From: Panorpa germanica
Taxonomy: Eukaryota; Arthropoda; Insecta; Mecoptera; Panorpidae
Reading direction: 5' to 3'
Assembly: GCA_963678705.1 (NCBI GenBank)
Contig: OY783214.1
Coordinates: 14,322,001-14,386,000 of the forward strand
DNA length: 64,000 nucleotides
Positions 22,991 to 35,514 of this stretch are shown piece after piece (the stretch's first letter is position 1; each line of letters starts with the position of its first letter). Under the pieces are notes generated by a model, which saw only the letters and a program-made list of their open reading frames with translations, was not told the DNA's origin and ran no database searches. Both the position numbers and the translations under genes were made by a program.

Positions 22991-23639
22991 AAAAATAATA
23001 TTTACATTTTTTTGGTACGTACTTAAAAGCAGTTCATTATCCCTGCTGTTGGTGTTAAACTGCTCCGTGATTCAATGTCATTGTCACCATCACCATCACC
23101 GTCTGCGGTGACCTCCAGGAACGTGTGAAGTCACGGCATGTATAAACAACTATTTTCCATGTGCGTTTTGTGTCGTATACTTAATTAAACTGCGTAACTG
23201 CTTTGTAGCAATAAAAATAATAATTGCAACTATCAGAGTGTGTTTAGTTTTATAAACAGTAGATAAAAGATATTCCATACATGAAATTTTCATTTTAATT
23301 AAATTAAAATTAGTACATAGTTGATTTAGTTATCATAGGCATAACAGGTGGCGGTGGTATTTGTCAAGTAAAACTTAATAGTTACCATTGCATAAAAGTT
23401 GAGAGTCACAAGTCAAAATAAAGAAATTTAAAGTGGATTAGTTTGGGGTATATTTAATATAAATGTTTATCAAATTATTAGTGTAGTGTAGCGCCTCTAA
23501 TATCTGAATTCGTACTCTTTTGAGCCACGTATTGGAAACTCAAAATCTATGTGCTTTAAGGTTGGTAACCTGTAAACTTGCCAAAGTTCTATCTTGAATA
23601 TGCTATCTCTTTTACGCTCTGTTGTATAAAAGAGATAGC

Positions 23640-23825
23640 AACTAACAGTTGTGATGTCACATGCAGTTGCAATGTGTACAACGTTGAATCCCTTTAATAA
23701 TTAAAGAAAAAAAATTACTTTTTTATTTGTTAATATCTCTTGAAATATAAGGAATTTCTAGTAACCAACTTTATCAATATAGAGTACAGTTTTATAGAAA
23801 TTAAGACATAGGACAAAAGCCCATT
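23640..23825 (-). mobile_element. MITE family 1, end fragment H
   Basis: Inverted ~186-bp fragment ending AGGACAAAAGCCCATT. It covers only one terminal third of the element, from the GTGATGTCACATGCA block outward. Confidence 0.8.
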
Positions 23826-24204
23826 GTCACGGCAATGACGGTATGTTGAAAGTTCTCCAATGGTGTAAAATTTAAAATGACAGCTCTTGTTGGAGACGTT
23901 ATATACGAGACTAAATATTTTTTAATATGTTTTATAACAAATGTAAAAATTCAAAACAATCGTCAGTAACAAATGTTGCCTGTCATAGACGAGATAAATA
24001 TGTATGTTAAAGCATACAAGTGTCATAAATGGAAACATCTTGCAGCATAGAGCTGTCGTCTGTGTCGCATTTCTTTCTTAAACCCTTACCAATTCTTCCA
24101 ATGACTTCTTTGTCTACAGAAACTGCAATCGGAATGTTATTTGTTTTATATCATTGTATTCTTAGTTTGCAAGAAGTTTAAAACTTGTTCGTGACTGGTG
24201 CAAG

Positions 24205-24402
24205 CAGAGGCGGATTGAATAGTGGTCAAAGTATTAAGACAAAGATGCCCAGCCAGAAATTCAAGTGGCTTGTTTCTTTTGTGCTCCTCAGGACGCTCAT
24301 TCGCTTGCTGGTATTGTGACGGAAATTCTATTTCTTTCTCAAAAAAGCATATAGAATTTGTTATGGTTTCTGTGACAGTACTTGCAAGTTGATCCGCCAC
24401 TG
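24205..24402. mobile_element. hAT-type MITE (198 bp) with 8-bp target duplication
   Basis: Ends CAGAGGCGGATTGA and TTGATCCGCCACTG are hAT-like inverted repeats. They are flanked by GGTGCAAG (24197-24204) and TGTGCAAG (24403-24410), an 8-bp duplication with one change. It is too short to encode transposase. Confidence 0.85.
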
Positions 24403-27400
24403 TGTGCAAGAGCCTAGTAGTCAACGAATACAACATAAAATAAATAAAAATAAACAAGAATCAAAATCGCTATCAAACTTATAAATAATGTACGAGTATT
24501 GTGTAATGCGGTTGGGGCAACATTGTCTGCCAATTAGGAACAATGCCGGTTACTTGGCATGATTAGGATGCCAGGCCCCCTGGGTATTGTAATTGTCCTT
24601 AAGTTTAATACAAAAATAACAAGTGTTAACCGCTCTGGGTAATTATCTGGCATGCTATATACGTTGACGAAGAACTGATTAGAAAGATATATCTATAGTA
24701 TAAACAAATAAACAACTAGCATGAAGAAATTCTTTTTATTTATTTAGCTCCATTTCAGTTTTTATTCATTGTCATTGAAAATATACTTTATTTAGTCGCC
24801 GAAATCCGTCGTCGAGTCGAGCATTTTCGGGGCAGTCATTTTATCTTTTCCATCCCAAATTTTAACATGGAGATTCGGCCGCCATTTTGAACAGAAAATT
24901 GTAAACAGTTTTATCTGTTTATCTTGAAAACTATAAGATCCACAAAAAAATTGTAAGATGCTTTTTTGTAGAAAGTAATATTATCTACAATTTTTATTAA
25001 TAACATTTCTATGTAACTTTTATAGTAAAAAAGTTATAACCTAAAATATTTGTTAAAACATTTGCTTGTTAATATTGACAAAGAAAATCTTATCCTCAAC
25101 AAATGAATATCTCACAAGTTCAATTCATGACGCGTAACGTCAGGGAAAATGTTAGAAAAGAATGCCCTAAGTGATGTAAAGAACAGACTGGTAAGATAAC
25201 TTTTTCTTGGATCTGTGTGTGGTCGCAAAACAATTTTAGGTTAAGGCGTATTTGTTGCATGTGGTCACCCTAACAACTACAACAAATGTATTATTAATTG
25301 TTAATGCGGGGGAAGTCTTCAATTACTCACTGCGCCATGATGACACATTACAAGTAAAAAGAAAAATACCAATAATAATTATAACCATATTATTAACATA
25401 TGTACTTCATTAACCTCAATTTATAACCTAATTTTGTAATGTGTATTTCCAATCGTTAACTAATCAAACTACAACGATTTCTTAACTATAGGTAAGTATA
25501 AAATACTAATCAACTAACGATAATTATTTAAAAACTATTGTAGATAAGTTCATTAACTTTTCGTGGAATAAAACTCTCATTATTTGTAAATCATCAATAA
25601 AATTCTTTACAACGATTACAAAGCAAAACGTTTTTTATTGTTCATCATTGTTTGATTTTAATTAACCTTAAGTTGTATTGTATAAGAGAACAAAGGTTTT
25701 TTTAACATTTAAGTTACGTTATAATGAGATTAACGATTAATCATATGGACTATTTACACGCCTACATAATAATTTTGACATGTCGTGAAATAAAAATAAT
25801 TAGATCACCTGTTTTTATAGACAATATAAAAAAATTCCCTTGGGGTATATCTTCTAATAACAATGCACCCTAAATTGTAAAGGCATTACTAAGTTGCAAA
25901 CTGTTACATTATATTTACGAAGATGTATTGAGTCTTTTCAAGTTAACAAAAGAAAATAAATATTTATTCTACTACATTTCTAAAGTTGATTGACTTGATA
26001 AGTATTTATTTTATTTGAAATCTACTTGTAACTTTGTTTAGCAATTGACTAATTTGGCAAGATTAAATTTGTATAATCCTTTAGGAAATGAGCAATCTTA
26101 ATTATTAAGGAGAGAAAGCTGATTGTTCCGTTCCGATACATTTAGTTTCGTTTCCGTTTGTTTTTGAAATGTACTAATTTTCTGGAAATACCCGGGTAGA
26201 AATGTAATGCTTGAATTAGCTTAAGGAACTCTAACAAGTTAAAATCTTGTACACTGCGTTACAATTTCTATGTGAGAGGTCGGAAATGTACCTTTGAAGC
26301 TTGTAGCAAACTTGAAAGTTGAACTGAAAGACAAGCTTTTCATAAACAGTCACGCTTATATAAAACATTTATGATCACTGAATATTTACAAAGAAACCAT
26401 TTCTGGTTAGATCAGCTAAAAACATGGATGGAACGATCTTGATAAAAATAGTGATGCCTTTAATGGCATAACCCGCTTGTGGCGCTGTAAACAAAATCCA
26501 AAAGCTATCTGTCAAAAATGATAATGATTTAAATAAAAGTTCTTGGCATTTTTAATATCGTTGAATAAATGAACATGTTAAAAACTTTCCTACATCAATA
26601 GTAAGAACCCTTTTGATTGACACCAACACTTTTACTAAAACTTAGGTTAGAAATCGCAAGCAGTTCATGTGGAAAATGGGATCAGAACAGACGCCATCTT
26701 GGCGGACGAATAAGTCTCATAAGAGAATCACACTGAACCTTGCCTTTGCCAGACTTGAGTACAGGACCATGGTTAAAACTCACGTTCGATAAAGTACCAT
26801 TTATGAGTTCCTTACTTTATCTTCCTAGATAAAAAATGTAATTAGTAATTTAATTTTAAATGAAAAATTTGGGTACAAAGTCGTAATTTAATCAATCTTT
26901 ACAACATCACTATTATATTTTAAGTAGATATTATTATATTATGAGTCTTTAACATATTACAAAAAGCTCAGCCGATAGAATCCCCCCTTAAATCTTTTGG
27001 CCCGTGTCAAGATGACGCGGCACAGCATTTATTAAAACAAACAAAACATCACATAAAACTAAGCCATTGTCTATTTCCACGTATAATTAAGTTTGTTAAA
27101 TAATTACAGGTGTATTTTGAAGTGTGGCAAAGTGCTCTGGTTACGTCAGATGTTTATGCAAAAAAATGAAACATCAAAAAAAGTTTGATAATTTATGCGT
27201 GTCAATTCCTTTGCGCTTGTTGTTAAAGGTAGTAATTAAAGTTAATTATAGCTATTTTAAGACAAGAAAAAATTTAATTATATTTGTGTGTATTTCTCAG
27301 TGGTTTCACGAAGATCTGATTCAAATAAATATTTGTAAATTCATGCGAAATACTAAAACAAAAAATGAGATGAAATAAGATATACAACAATAATGTTATA

Positions 27401-27809
27401 TATGGTCCTCTATCAATATATCAATAACTAATTTTTTTATCTTAGGACCCGCTGATAATATAAGGAAATATTGTTTTTATCCGACAATTTTTCAAGATGG
27501 CGACGTCTGCAGATGTTCAACGATGGGAAAACTTCACGTCACAAAACGTCACAAAGAACAATATTTTAGTACTGTAAAATAAATAACGGAAATTTTGTAA
27601 ATAATTACAATTACAACGGTAATACAACTCAGCTAAAATTTTCACTCTATTATTTTACAAATGAGTGATAATCAATCGATCTGTTAGATAGAAATACTTT
27701 GCCAAGTTCATTGTTAATTCACCGCACATTGAGTTTATATATTGAATAATTAACACAACAATTAGCACCTACAACGTACTCATAATCATGTTCGTCGGCA
27801 AGTTCGTTT

Positions 27810-27836
27810 CGTGTTCGTGCTCGTGCTCGTGCTCGT
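27810..27836 (+). repeat. (TCGTGC)n hexamer repeat
   Basis: About four copies of TCGTGC in an otherwise AT-rich region. Confidence 0.8.
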
Positions 27837-30582
27837 ACGACGTGTAACAAGAAAGGAAACACGTAACTAATTGACACGTGTCAAAATTGATAGTCTGTCA
27901 AATGATTGATTTATTATTTACGAGTTTAACATGCATTCACTTACTTGCTGATTGCCGGTGCATACAACAATGGAATAAAAAGTTCACTCATTAAGAGTAC
28001 GTTTGATTAATACTGCATAAAAACGTCACAATGGTCGAAAGTGAAACTATAAATCATGCGTGATTATTTTCTAACAGAATATGAATTTCTTTGTAGATTT
28101 CTTAGCCGAGATCATTGAAATCAAATGTTGAGTTCGATTTGTAGCTGCTGACACACGTAATTCAATATGATTTACGATTTTGTTTTCTTGTCCAACATAA
28201 ATCAGATTCAGATTCGATTTAAATCGAATGGTTTACGCATTTACATGATAAACGGTCAGTCTAAATCTGAACAAATTGTAGATCTGATTTTGGAAAGACC
28301 AAAACAGTTATATTTTGATATATAAAATATATCTCTTATAATATTGACATAAAGTTCTATCTATTTTTTTAACGTTAATGCTGAGTTTTGTCACCGATAA
28401 AGCTACGTCCATCTCATAATAAGATGTATAATTTGTCTATTTCTATTATGAAAGGAAACTACGAATTAAGCCATTATTTTGTAACTTTTCCTCTGGCGTA
28501 ATTCATTTTTAATTGTTAATATTAGCAAAAAAAGCTGCATTTTCACTACAATTTTATTTCATAATATTAAGTTCAGAGAAAAGTTACAAAATTGGACCCT
28601 TAGATTATGAAGTTTTCGATCATGTAGTTCTCTCTAATTATTAATGACGTATTACCTAATTAAGACAACAACAGAAATCAAATAATTATACTACAGCAAC
28701 TATCTTATTAAATGATTCATATCAATATTATATTGAAGCGTCGACTATCATTAAATCTTCATATATATGTAATTACTTAAAAACAATTATTATTTGTTCG
28801 TAATTTTATGTTTGCTTTTTTAATTAGTTCCGCAAATATTCAATAATATGGTATTTCTAAAATCACCTTTATAGTTCTTTCTATCTTTTTGAAAAAGATT
28901 TTTATCTTTAACTGAAACACTATTTCCTATATTTTAGAAAATTAAAAAATTTCTACCCCATTACGGGTTAAGTTTTCACCATAGCTACTTTTTGTTTTTT
29001 GAAATAACTAAGAAACGTTTGCACAATTAATAGAAAAATTTAGGATTTAAATTTTCTAAAACTCCTGTTTTCTAATATGACTAGAATTCCAATATCTACA
29101 AAATACAAAAGAATCAAAACCTACAAATATTTTATTTATTTAAATAAGATCTTTTTATGCAATAAAAAAACAAATAAAGGAAATGTGGTATAATAGTTGT
29201 TACAAAAGCGAATGGCAAAAGAGAAAACATATTACAACATTATTTACTTTCAAATTCAAGTTCAAGTTGAAGAATAAATTGAAGTTCATTGATTTGCCAT
29301 TCTTTTTTTGCGTTTCTGACAGTTCAGGTCATCCAATCGGAAGCAAACAAGTTTCTACATGTAATAAATTGCAAAATTAATTATAGTATAATATTAACTA
29401 ACGATTTGGCCATTAATTTTACCACAGGAAAGCTTTTAGAATTTAAAATAACTCATTTGAAATATTTGAGTCATAAATCCAACAGAATATTCTCTCTTAT
29501 TGCTATTAGTATCATAAAATTACCTTTTCTTAGATTTATAAAACTAACAAGACTTCTGTGAGGATTAATAGCTCAATAAAATTACCACTTGCATATTTTG
29601 AATCATAAAAAAACTTCTTGAAAATATATCTTGGTTTGTTATACATTTTCTGTGCATGCCTCATTCATAATAATGAAACCCAAGTTCTCTAGGCTCTTTG
29701 TTGCATCATACATCAGCTTTATTTTAGTGTGCAGGGCAAATTTTATCGTAAAGCGCTTTCAGCCAGCGCAATCTGTCATTGGGTAAAAATACTGGCTCTT
29801 GGAAATTTTGCTGAATTGGATTTATACATTGCAACTTTAAATTTAATATAAAATAAGATTTTATTTATCTATCATACTCGTATATATATAAAATAAATTT
29901 TTGTTTATTATCTAATTTAATAATTAAAGTGTGGGGCGTCTAATTTTTAATACATTTTTCATTACATTTCATTTTGTTACATTTTATACGCTATATATTA
30001 ACATAGGTGACCCTCACAGATTTTTATTTTATTTTTATTTTATACTCCTGCTTTTTAATCATAATGGTTATTTTACTTTTATATTTATTATCTACTATAT
30101 TACCTCTTCTGAACTACAAATGAAATTGTTATCCATAAAAGTGTGTTTTCAAAATTTGAGCACAATCGATAAAAATTGATTGCGAAGAAACAACCGCCAT
30201 AAACGATTTAAATAAAGAACTTAGAAAAGCTACTAAAGAATTTCAGTTTTCTTTAAAGTGATCTAAATTTGTAGACCAACATTTTTTTCAAAATATACAT
30301 ATATAAAATAGAAGTTCAGTAATTCTAATTTTAAATTATATAAATAATTATTAATTTTTAAATAAATTTAGTTAATCTCTTGTAAACACAAACGTAAACT
30401 CATGGATTATTTAACGTAACATTTTTCACCTAATGTTACATTTTGTAAAACTTTTAAGAAATGTATTTCTAAATACTAAAGATAACTTTTATTATGTAAT
30501 CTGTTATGTAACAAGTAAACTTTTTTACGTTAAATAAACCTTAAGTATATGTAACTGTGTTTAGCGGGTAATAATCACATAC

Positions 30583-30752
30583 CTGTTAAAAAGCACACTG
30601 TTAAAATCACAAACACAATTAACCACGTGAAGATTTCATCCACAAAGTCTTATTTATCATCGAAACACATCCTTAAATCAATTTAATATTAATGACTCAA
30701 AAAGTTTTTCTTTTTTTTTGGTTACATGCGCGAGCAACCACTGATATGCGAT
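30583..30752 (-). other. Candidate non-coding 5' exon, possibly of the mucin
   Basis: This stretch is bounded by the TATA/Inr pair and the donor aacag|gtatgt. It holds several short ORFs that stop quickly. One frame encodes a hydrophobic run (WLIVFVILTVCFLT) up to the donor but lacks an ATG after the preceding stop. Joined to 17430 it would form the mucin 5' UTR across a 13-kb intron. This is inference. Confidence 0.25.
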
Positions 30753-30781
30753 GATCTTGCGAAACGCGAGCTACTTATATA
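30752..30781 (-). promoter_or_regulatory. Candidate minus-strand core promoter (TATA plus initiator)
   Basis: On the minus strand TATATAAGTAG starts at 30781, with TCATCG 29 bases downstream (A at 30752) and TCAGTG with A at 30742. The surrounding 60 bases (GCTCGCGTTTCGC) are unusually G+C-rich. A good donor (TTAACAG|gtatgt) follows at 30583, giving a 160-170-base exon that is probably non-coding. The nearest acceptor on this strand that needs a 5' exon is the mucin's at 17431. Confidence 0.4.
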
Positions 30782-32220
30782 GTTTTAAAATGATTGCAAC
30801 CCCCACTCCACACCACTGCAAGAAGACTACAAGACACAAGTAAGAACGTATCACTTGGATCATACCTTCATTGTACCCATTATGTATAAGAAACATCAAC
30901 AACATCAACAACCCATGGCAATGACTTTGAAGAGGCAATATTTAACACCAGAAGTCCAAACCATTCACCGATGTTTTATAATACCCCAATTGTCAGTTAA
31001 TGATGACGTCACTACACTGATTTGTCATCCGCTCATTTTCAATTCATGAGAGATTACGATAACGTTCTGATTGGTTTGTTGTCTTGTGTAGTGTAGAGAC
31101 ACCGCACCCTGTACCCCGCACCTCGCACACCTGGGACAGGTACAGGTACGTTAGCCTTTGCACTTGGTGCGCAAAAAATAACGGGTGTATGATATATGTA
31201 TAGCCGAATATGTGTGTTGGTCCAGATAGTGCTCAGAGCATCATGATTAATTCTAACACTATAAATAAAAGTAGTTATTAGAATATAAATCTATTAAATT
31301 TGCAAATGATTTCAAGTGACTCTTACACAGTAAGGTGTATTGAAGTTGATCTACACTAGAACACTTTATCATGAAAGCATGACACAACGAATTCGGGGCA
31401 CTACACGAAGAGGACAAATTTGACATATTTGTCACGCTAGAACGATATAGAACGTTTACTAATTTGAATATATCACCTGAGTTCAAGAAATGAATTAGAT
31501 TTTAAATGACGTCATCCACTGGAGACTTTTATGAGCGCCTAGGAAGAGTCCTTTCACAGCATCACAAGAGTGATGTAACAATCTCCACTTTCAACTCAAA
31601 CATTGTTCACTGAACTCTAAACAGTATGAAAATAATTAATTTATTGTATTTAAAATATAAAAATTTGTTATATGTGTAAAGAAAATGATTAATTACAATT
31701 AACATTAAGAACATAAAAAAATACACGCGTGTTTTTGAAAATCGAATTAATTTCTTTCCAGTTGATCTTCTTATGTGTTTGTGTGTGTGCATTTTCCAAG
31801 AAAAGAAAGAACAAGACCAAAAAAACAAAATAAGATTAAAAAATATTTTTTTTCATTTGTGTGACCTCACAAATAAGGAAGGAGTTCAACATGTATGACA
31901 ATAAAGACGAGAATGGGTTTCAAAATCGAAGACATTTGTATGACGCTATTTATAGATGACCCGCTAATTAACCTTAACAAAAGCAAGCAAGTAAAAAGGT
32001 TGTTTCGTGTTCGAGTTATTTAAGTTCAAAATATCTACTATATCTCGTAGACACTTATAAAATTATTAAAACCTAAGATACTTGAATATTTTATTACAAA
32101 TATGAATAAAGTAATAATCGCAACAAATTATATTTCCGTAAAAACATTTGCACATTCGTCTGCCCCAATAATATCCGCTACTTTTGCTGTAAGGCACAAT
32201 TATAACAGTTTTTACGCTAT

Positions 32221-32266
32221 AATTTGCATTAATAAATAAACAACTGTTTATTTATTAATGCAAATT
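32221..32266. repeat. Perfect 46-bp palindrome (22-bp arms, 2-bp centre)
   Basis: The arm at 32221-32242 (begins AATTTGCATTAATAAATAAA) is the exact reverse complement of 32245-32266, separated only by AC. It would extrude as a cruciform or form a hairpin in RNA. Confidence 0.95.
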
Positions 32267-32479
32267 GACAATTCCTAATGTCATTTACATCAATATACTG
32301 TATCAATGTCAAACAATATTTAAATTTTATGTTAATTCTTAAAAAGTAATGTTACTTGCAATATCTTCTGTAATAAATTCTCTAAAAACTTTCAAGATTT
32401 AAAAATCAAATAAAAACCTGTTTTGCATTTCACGATTACGTTTATTTTAGCTCTTGTTACGAACCGAAGGAATCCAGAC

Positions 32480-32630
32480 CAGAGGCGGATGATAGAGTGG
32501 GCACATAGCTGGAGAGCCCCCTTTGGATGAATACAATTAAATCTTTCGTAAGGCAAAAACAAAATATGTCGTTATTCAAAAGTTATTATGTGTAGCGCAT
32601 CTGCCCGTCAGACAACCTAATCCGTCTCTG
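32480..32630. mobile_element. hAT-type MITE (151 bp) with 8-bp target duplication
   Basis: Ends CAGAGGCGGATGA and TAATCCGTCTCTG. Flanks ATCCAGAC and ATCCTGAC match in 7 of 8 positions. The interior is unlike the 24205 element, so this is a different subfamily with related termini. Confidence 0.85.
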
Positions 32631-34457
32631 ATCCTGACCATATTTCTATATGCATCGTTGTTGTATCTTGCGTTTTATTATCTTGCCGTAACCTTGTTAT
32701 CAGATTCCGCGTAAGTGAAAATAAATTAGGAAAATAGCAGCAAAATTGTTGAATTTACAATAACAGTAAAACTTGATAGTTACTCTTCTGAAGTTACAAA
32801 CTGACATTTCCGGTGTTACGTTCTTGTATCATCTTTGTCCTTTTTACTAAAGCGTTGTTCAATCCATAACTATCTCTACAACAAGTGTTAACCTTGAGTT
32901 AACAATAGTATTGCCAGATAAAGTAAAGTTATTGACAATCGTCAGCTCTGGCAACACTTTAAGTCGTTAACAGTTATCAATTTGTTTGGGAATAAATCTA
33001 AGAAGGTAAAGATTGTCAATAACGTTTATTTATATCGTTAATTTAACGTTAATGTTCTTACTAAAACAGGTATACAGAGCTTAGCGAACATATAAGAATT
33101 TAATCATAGAAACATACACCTGGAACATTATAATGATTAGTTATGTATAGCTCATCTGATGGAGCATTGATAAGAAAGACAATGTGTAAGATAACATAAT
33201 GTAAATAACAAATATGTATAATAACTTCCAACGGCAAGGCTATAGACCTGATAAAAGATCAATTTTACTCGCCGCTAGAGCGTTCCTGTTTTGTTATTAC
33301 CTTGCAGTTGCATATTTTATGCAGGAATTACTTTCAATTTTTTTTGTGCAAATGCAAGCAACTGCAGTTCAGGATTCATGATAACCGCTGCTTTTATTGT
33401 AGCTACTCGCAACTGTACAACTAGATAAAATAACAATATTCGAGTTCAATGCAAGGTAAAAAAAATTAAGAAATGTTTACTATTAAACGTAAAATTCAAC
33501 ACAATATTTAATGCTACTAAAAGGTTATATGCACATATTTTATAATAAAACGTAAGACTCAATATAATAAAAAATTAAAATAAATATAATTTGAAAAAAC
33601 ATATGTATTTTACTCTAGCGGTAAGCCTGCGCTAAACTTACAAAAGAAGCCTTACAAACTTTACAATATACATGGAAAATAAGCTAGCAGCTAGATAATA
33701 TTAACGCTTAGTTAATCGAAAAGATGTACTACACATTAAATAATAAATACTTATTAGTAGATCTCACGCTCAATAAATAGAAATGAAACTTGAAATTTGA
33801 AAAGATATTATTCCCTTAATTTCAAGTCCTTTTCTACCCTGTTGATCCGCCTAAATCTTAAGAATGTGCACGCATTGCGTCGATTGTTAAAGTAATTTTG
33901 GTGTAGACACAAAAAAAGAATAAAACTTAATTAAAAAGAACTCGTTAAGTTGATTCTCAAAGTAGTCTAACAAGTTTTTTATAAATAAACAAAAATGCCA
34001 ATCTGTGTGTTTTCGTTAAAACATTCCTACAAGTCTGCCTAGCGTAATTCAACCGAATGGTGTTGATACACATGCTAGAGTTAACATGCTCTTCATGCTT
34101 TTCTTGGAAATGTGCTGCTACTAGCATGTGTATTCTGAGTGTGCTATTTAGTGGCGGGCTTATCGCAAGCAAACTACTCGTATTGAATCGACACCCTGCG
34201 GTACGGTTGAACTGGGGTGTGCTTAGAGCATGCTATTTGCTATAGTAGCTCTGGCTATGGATTATATAAATACATTTTAAAGTATTATGTATTATACTAT
34301 ATATAAGGGTTGTTGCGCAACTTTTGTCATGGCAACATACTTATATATTAATGTTTATCGTTTTTTTTACGCAGTTCTTTGCGAGCAATAAGTCGATTTT
34401 CTTGAGTTCTGTCGCAAAATACTGTCAATAATAAAATGCAAATCTGTAGGTTCACTT

Positions 34458-34719
34458 CCCAGTAAACATTTGGTGAAGTGCCCTATTTTGTGACGTTTCT
34501 ATCACTATTTCACTTCAATTATAGTTCGCATCAACTTTGTCTTTATTTGTATTCCGACAGGTGGAGTGGTTCCGTCATCTGTAGCCGATAAAACAGACAT
34601 TTCATATGAACGATTGTGAGTAACTGAACTATAAATGAAGTCTTTCATGACAAAAAAATCATACGCATCTCCAATATGATGTCAAAGTGACTCCTAAATG
34701 CTCTAAAATGTTTACTGGG
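34458..34719 (+). mobile_element. MITE family 2, copy 2 (262 bp)
   Basis: The ends CCCAGTAAAC and GTTTACTGGG are complete and flanked by TT on both sides. The interior shows a few substitutions and an extra CTCTAAAATG near the right end. Confidence 0.9.
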
Positions 34720-35166
34720 TTATAGGAGTAACATTTTGAACGAAAAGCCTCCTTGATATGAAGAGGTTATTTTCATAATGATATTTTATAAATGACCTTA
34801 ATCTAACATATAAGTAGCATGCGAAATTAAAGCATGTGTGAACTTATCAAGAGTATGCTTAATTATATTTTTTGCTAGGATCAAAGAAAGCATGCTTTTT
34901 ATATAGCATGTGTGTCCACACCTTTATAATGGACTCTCCTTCCTTCTGACGTCGCATGGGGTATTATTAATGGTTTTACGATTATCAACCGATAGACAAT
35001 AGTGCTAACTAGCTATTACAATCATTTATAATGTTTCTTCATGTTAACAGTTTGACGTTGATCTGTTTCAATGAATAACACTTGAGGTAAGCGTTCATTG
35101 GTCCACTACGTTCGCATTGGTTAGGTTGTCTAAACATGGAAGTAAAGGGAAGCTGGAGAGAAGACG

Positions 35167-35192
35167 TATAAAGGCGGTAGTAGTCGGTTTCA
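35167..35192 (+). promoter_or_regulatory. Candidate plus-strand core promoter (TATA plus initiator)
   Basis: TATAAAGG at 35167 is followed 25 bases on by TTCAGTG, the insect initiator consensus, with the predicted start A at 35192. A (GA)n run follows immediately. The spacing is slightly short. A splice-ready coding exon begins about 250 bases downstream, which raises the likelihood. Confidence 0.4.
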
Positions 35193-35193
35193 G

Positions 35194-35194
35194 T

Positions 35195-35233
<39 letters not shown>
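35194..35233 (+). repeat. (GA)n microsatellite
   Basis: About 16 GA units just downstream of the candidate start at 35192. It would lie in the 5' leader and could also act as a GAGA-factor platform. Confidence 0.9.
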
Positions 35234-35234
<1 letters not shown>

Positions 35235-35443
35235 CATTAAGGTAAACGTCCACAGGTTAGCACAGAAAGCAGTCAACACATTCTGTTTAATAAGTGAAAT
35301 GTAATAGTCCTATATAGCTTTATCAGCATTTATATAACCATCAGCATCATCAACATCAACACACGGACTGCTTTTGAACCAACTCACGCGGTTCTTCTTT
35401 GGCAGAACTACTATACGAAGAGAGAATACAAGTAAACAAAATA

Positions 35444-35514
35444 ATGCCTGATATAGTGTCTGCTTTCCGTGATTGCCTGGCAAGAGCCTCATCAGGATCC
35501 TTGCAACATCTATG
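35444..35514 (+). CDS. Candidate first coding exon of an unidentified gene (partial)
   Basis: ATG in context aataATGCC opens 23 codons beginning MPDIVSAFRDCLARASSG plus two bases, ending CTATG at a gtaata donor. Base composition is clearly richer in G+C than the surroundings. It lies 252 bases after a TATA/Inr pair. The leader holds only one upstream ATG, an ATG-TAA start-stop at 35299. The continuation is uncertain. An exon at 53931-53997 with a strong acceptor fits the phase and would end the protein at 45 aa. I do not recognise the protein. Confidence 0.35.

Larger units (their letters stand above)
17447..30582. other. Gene-poor region, possibly the first mucin intron
   Basis: Apart from the repeats listed separately (18505, 20050, 22881, 23640, 24205, 27810) I see only AT-rich DNA with short chance frames. 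A 13-bp inverted repeat (GAACATATATGTG) lies at 20804-20833. Confidence 0.6.
30782..35166. other. Intergenic region between two opposed candidate promoters
   Basis: Holds the 46-bp palindrome, one hAT MITE and one family 2 MITE. No supported coding sequence. Confidence 0.6.

Noticed and set aside
22717-22992. 91-codon minus-strand frame
   Set aside because: Overlaps the hAT-like terminus and AT-rich flank; no recognisable protein.
24146-24457. 103-codon minus-strand frame
   Set aside because: It spans the whole hAT MITE at 24205-24402 and both flanks, so it is a chance frame.
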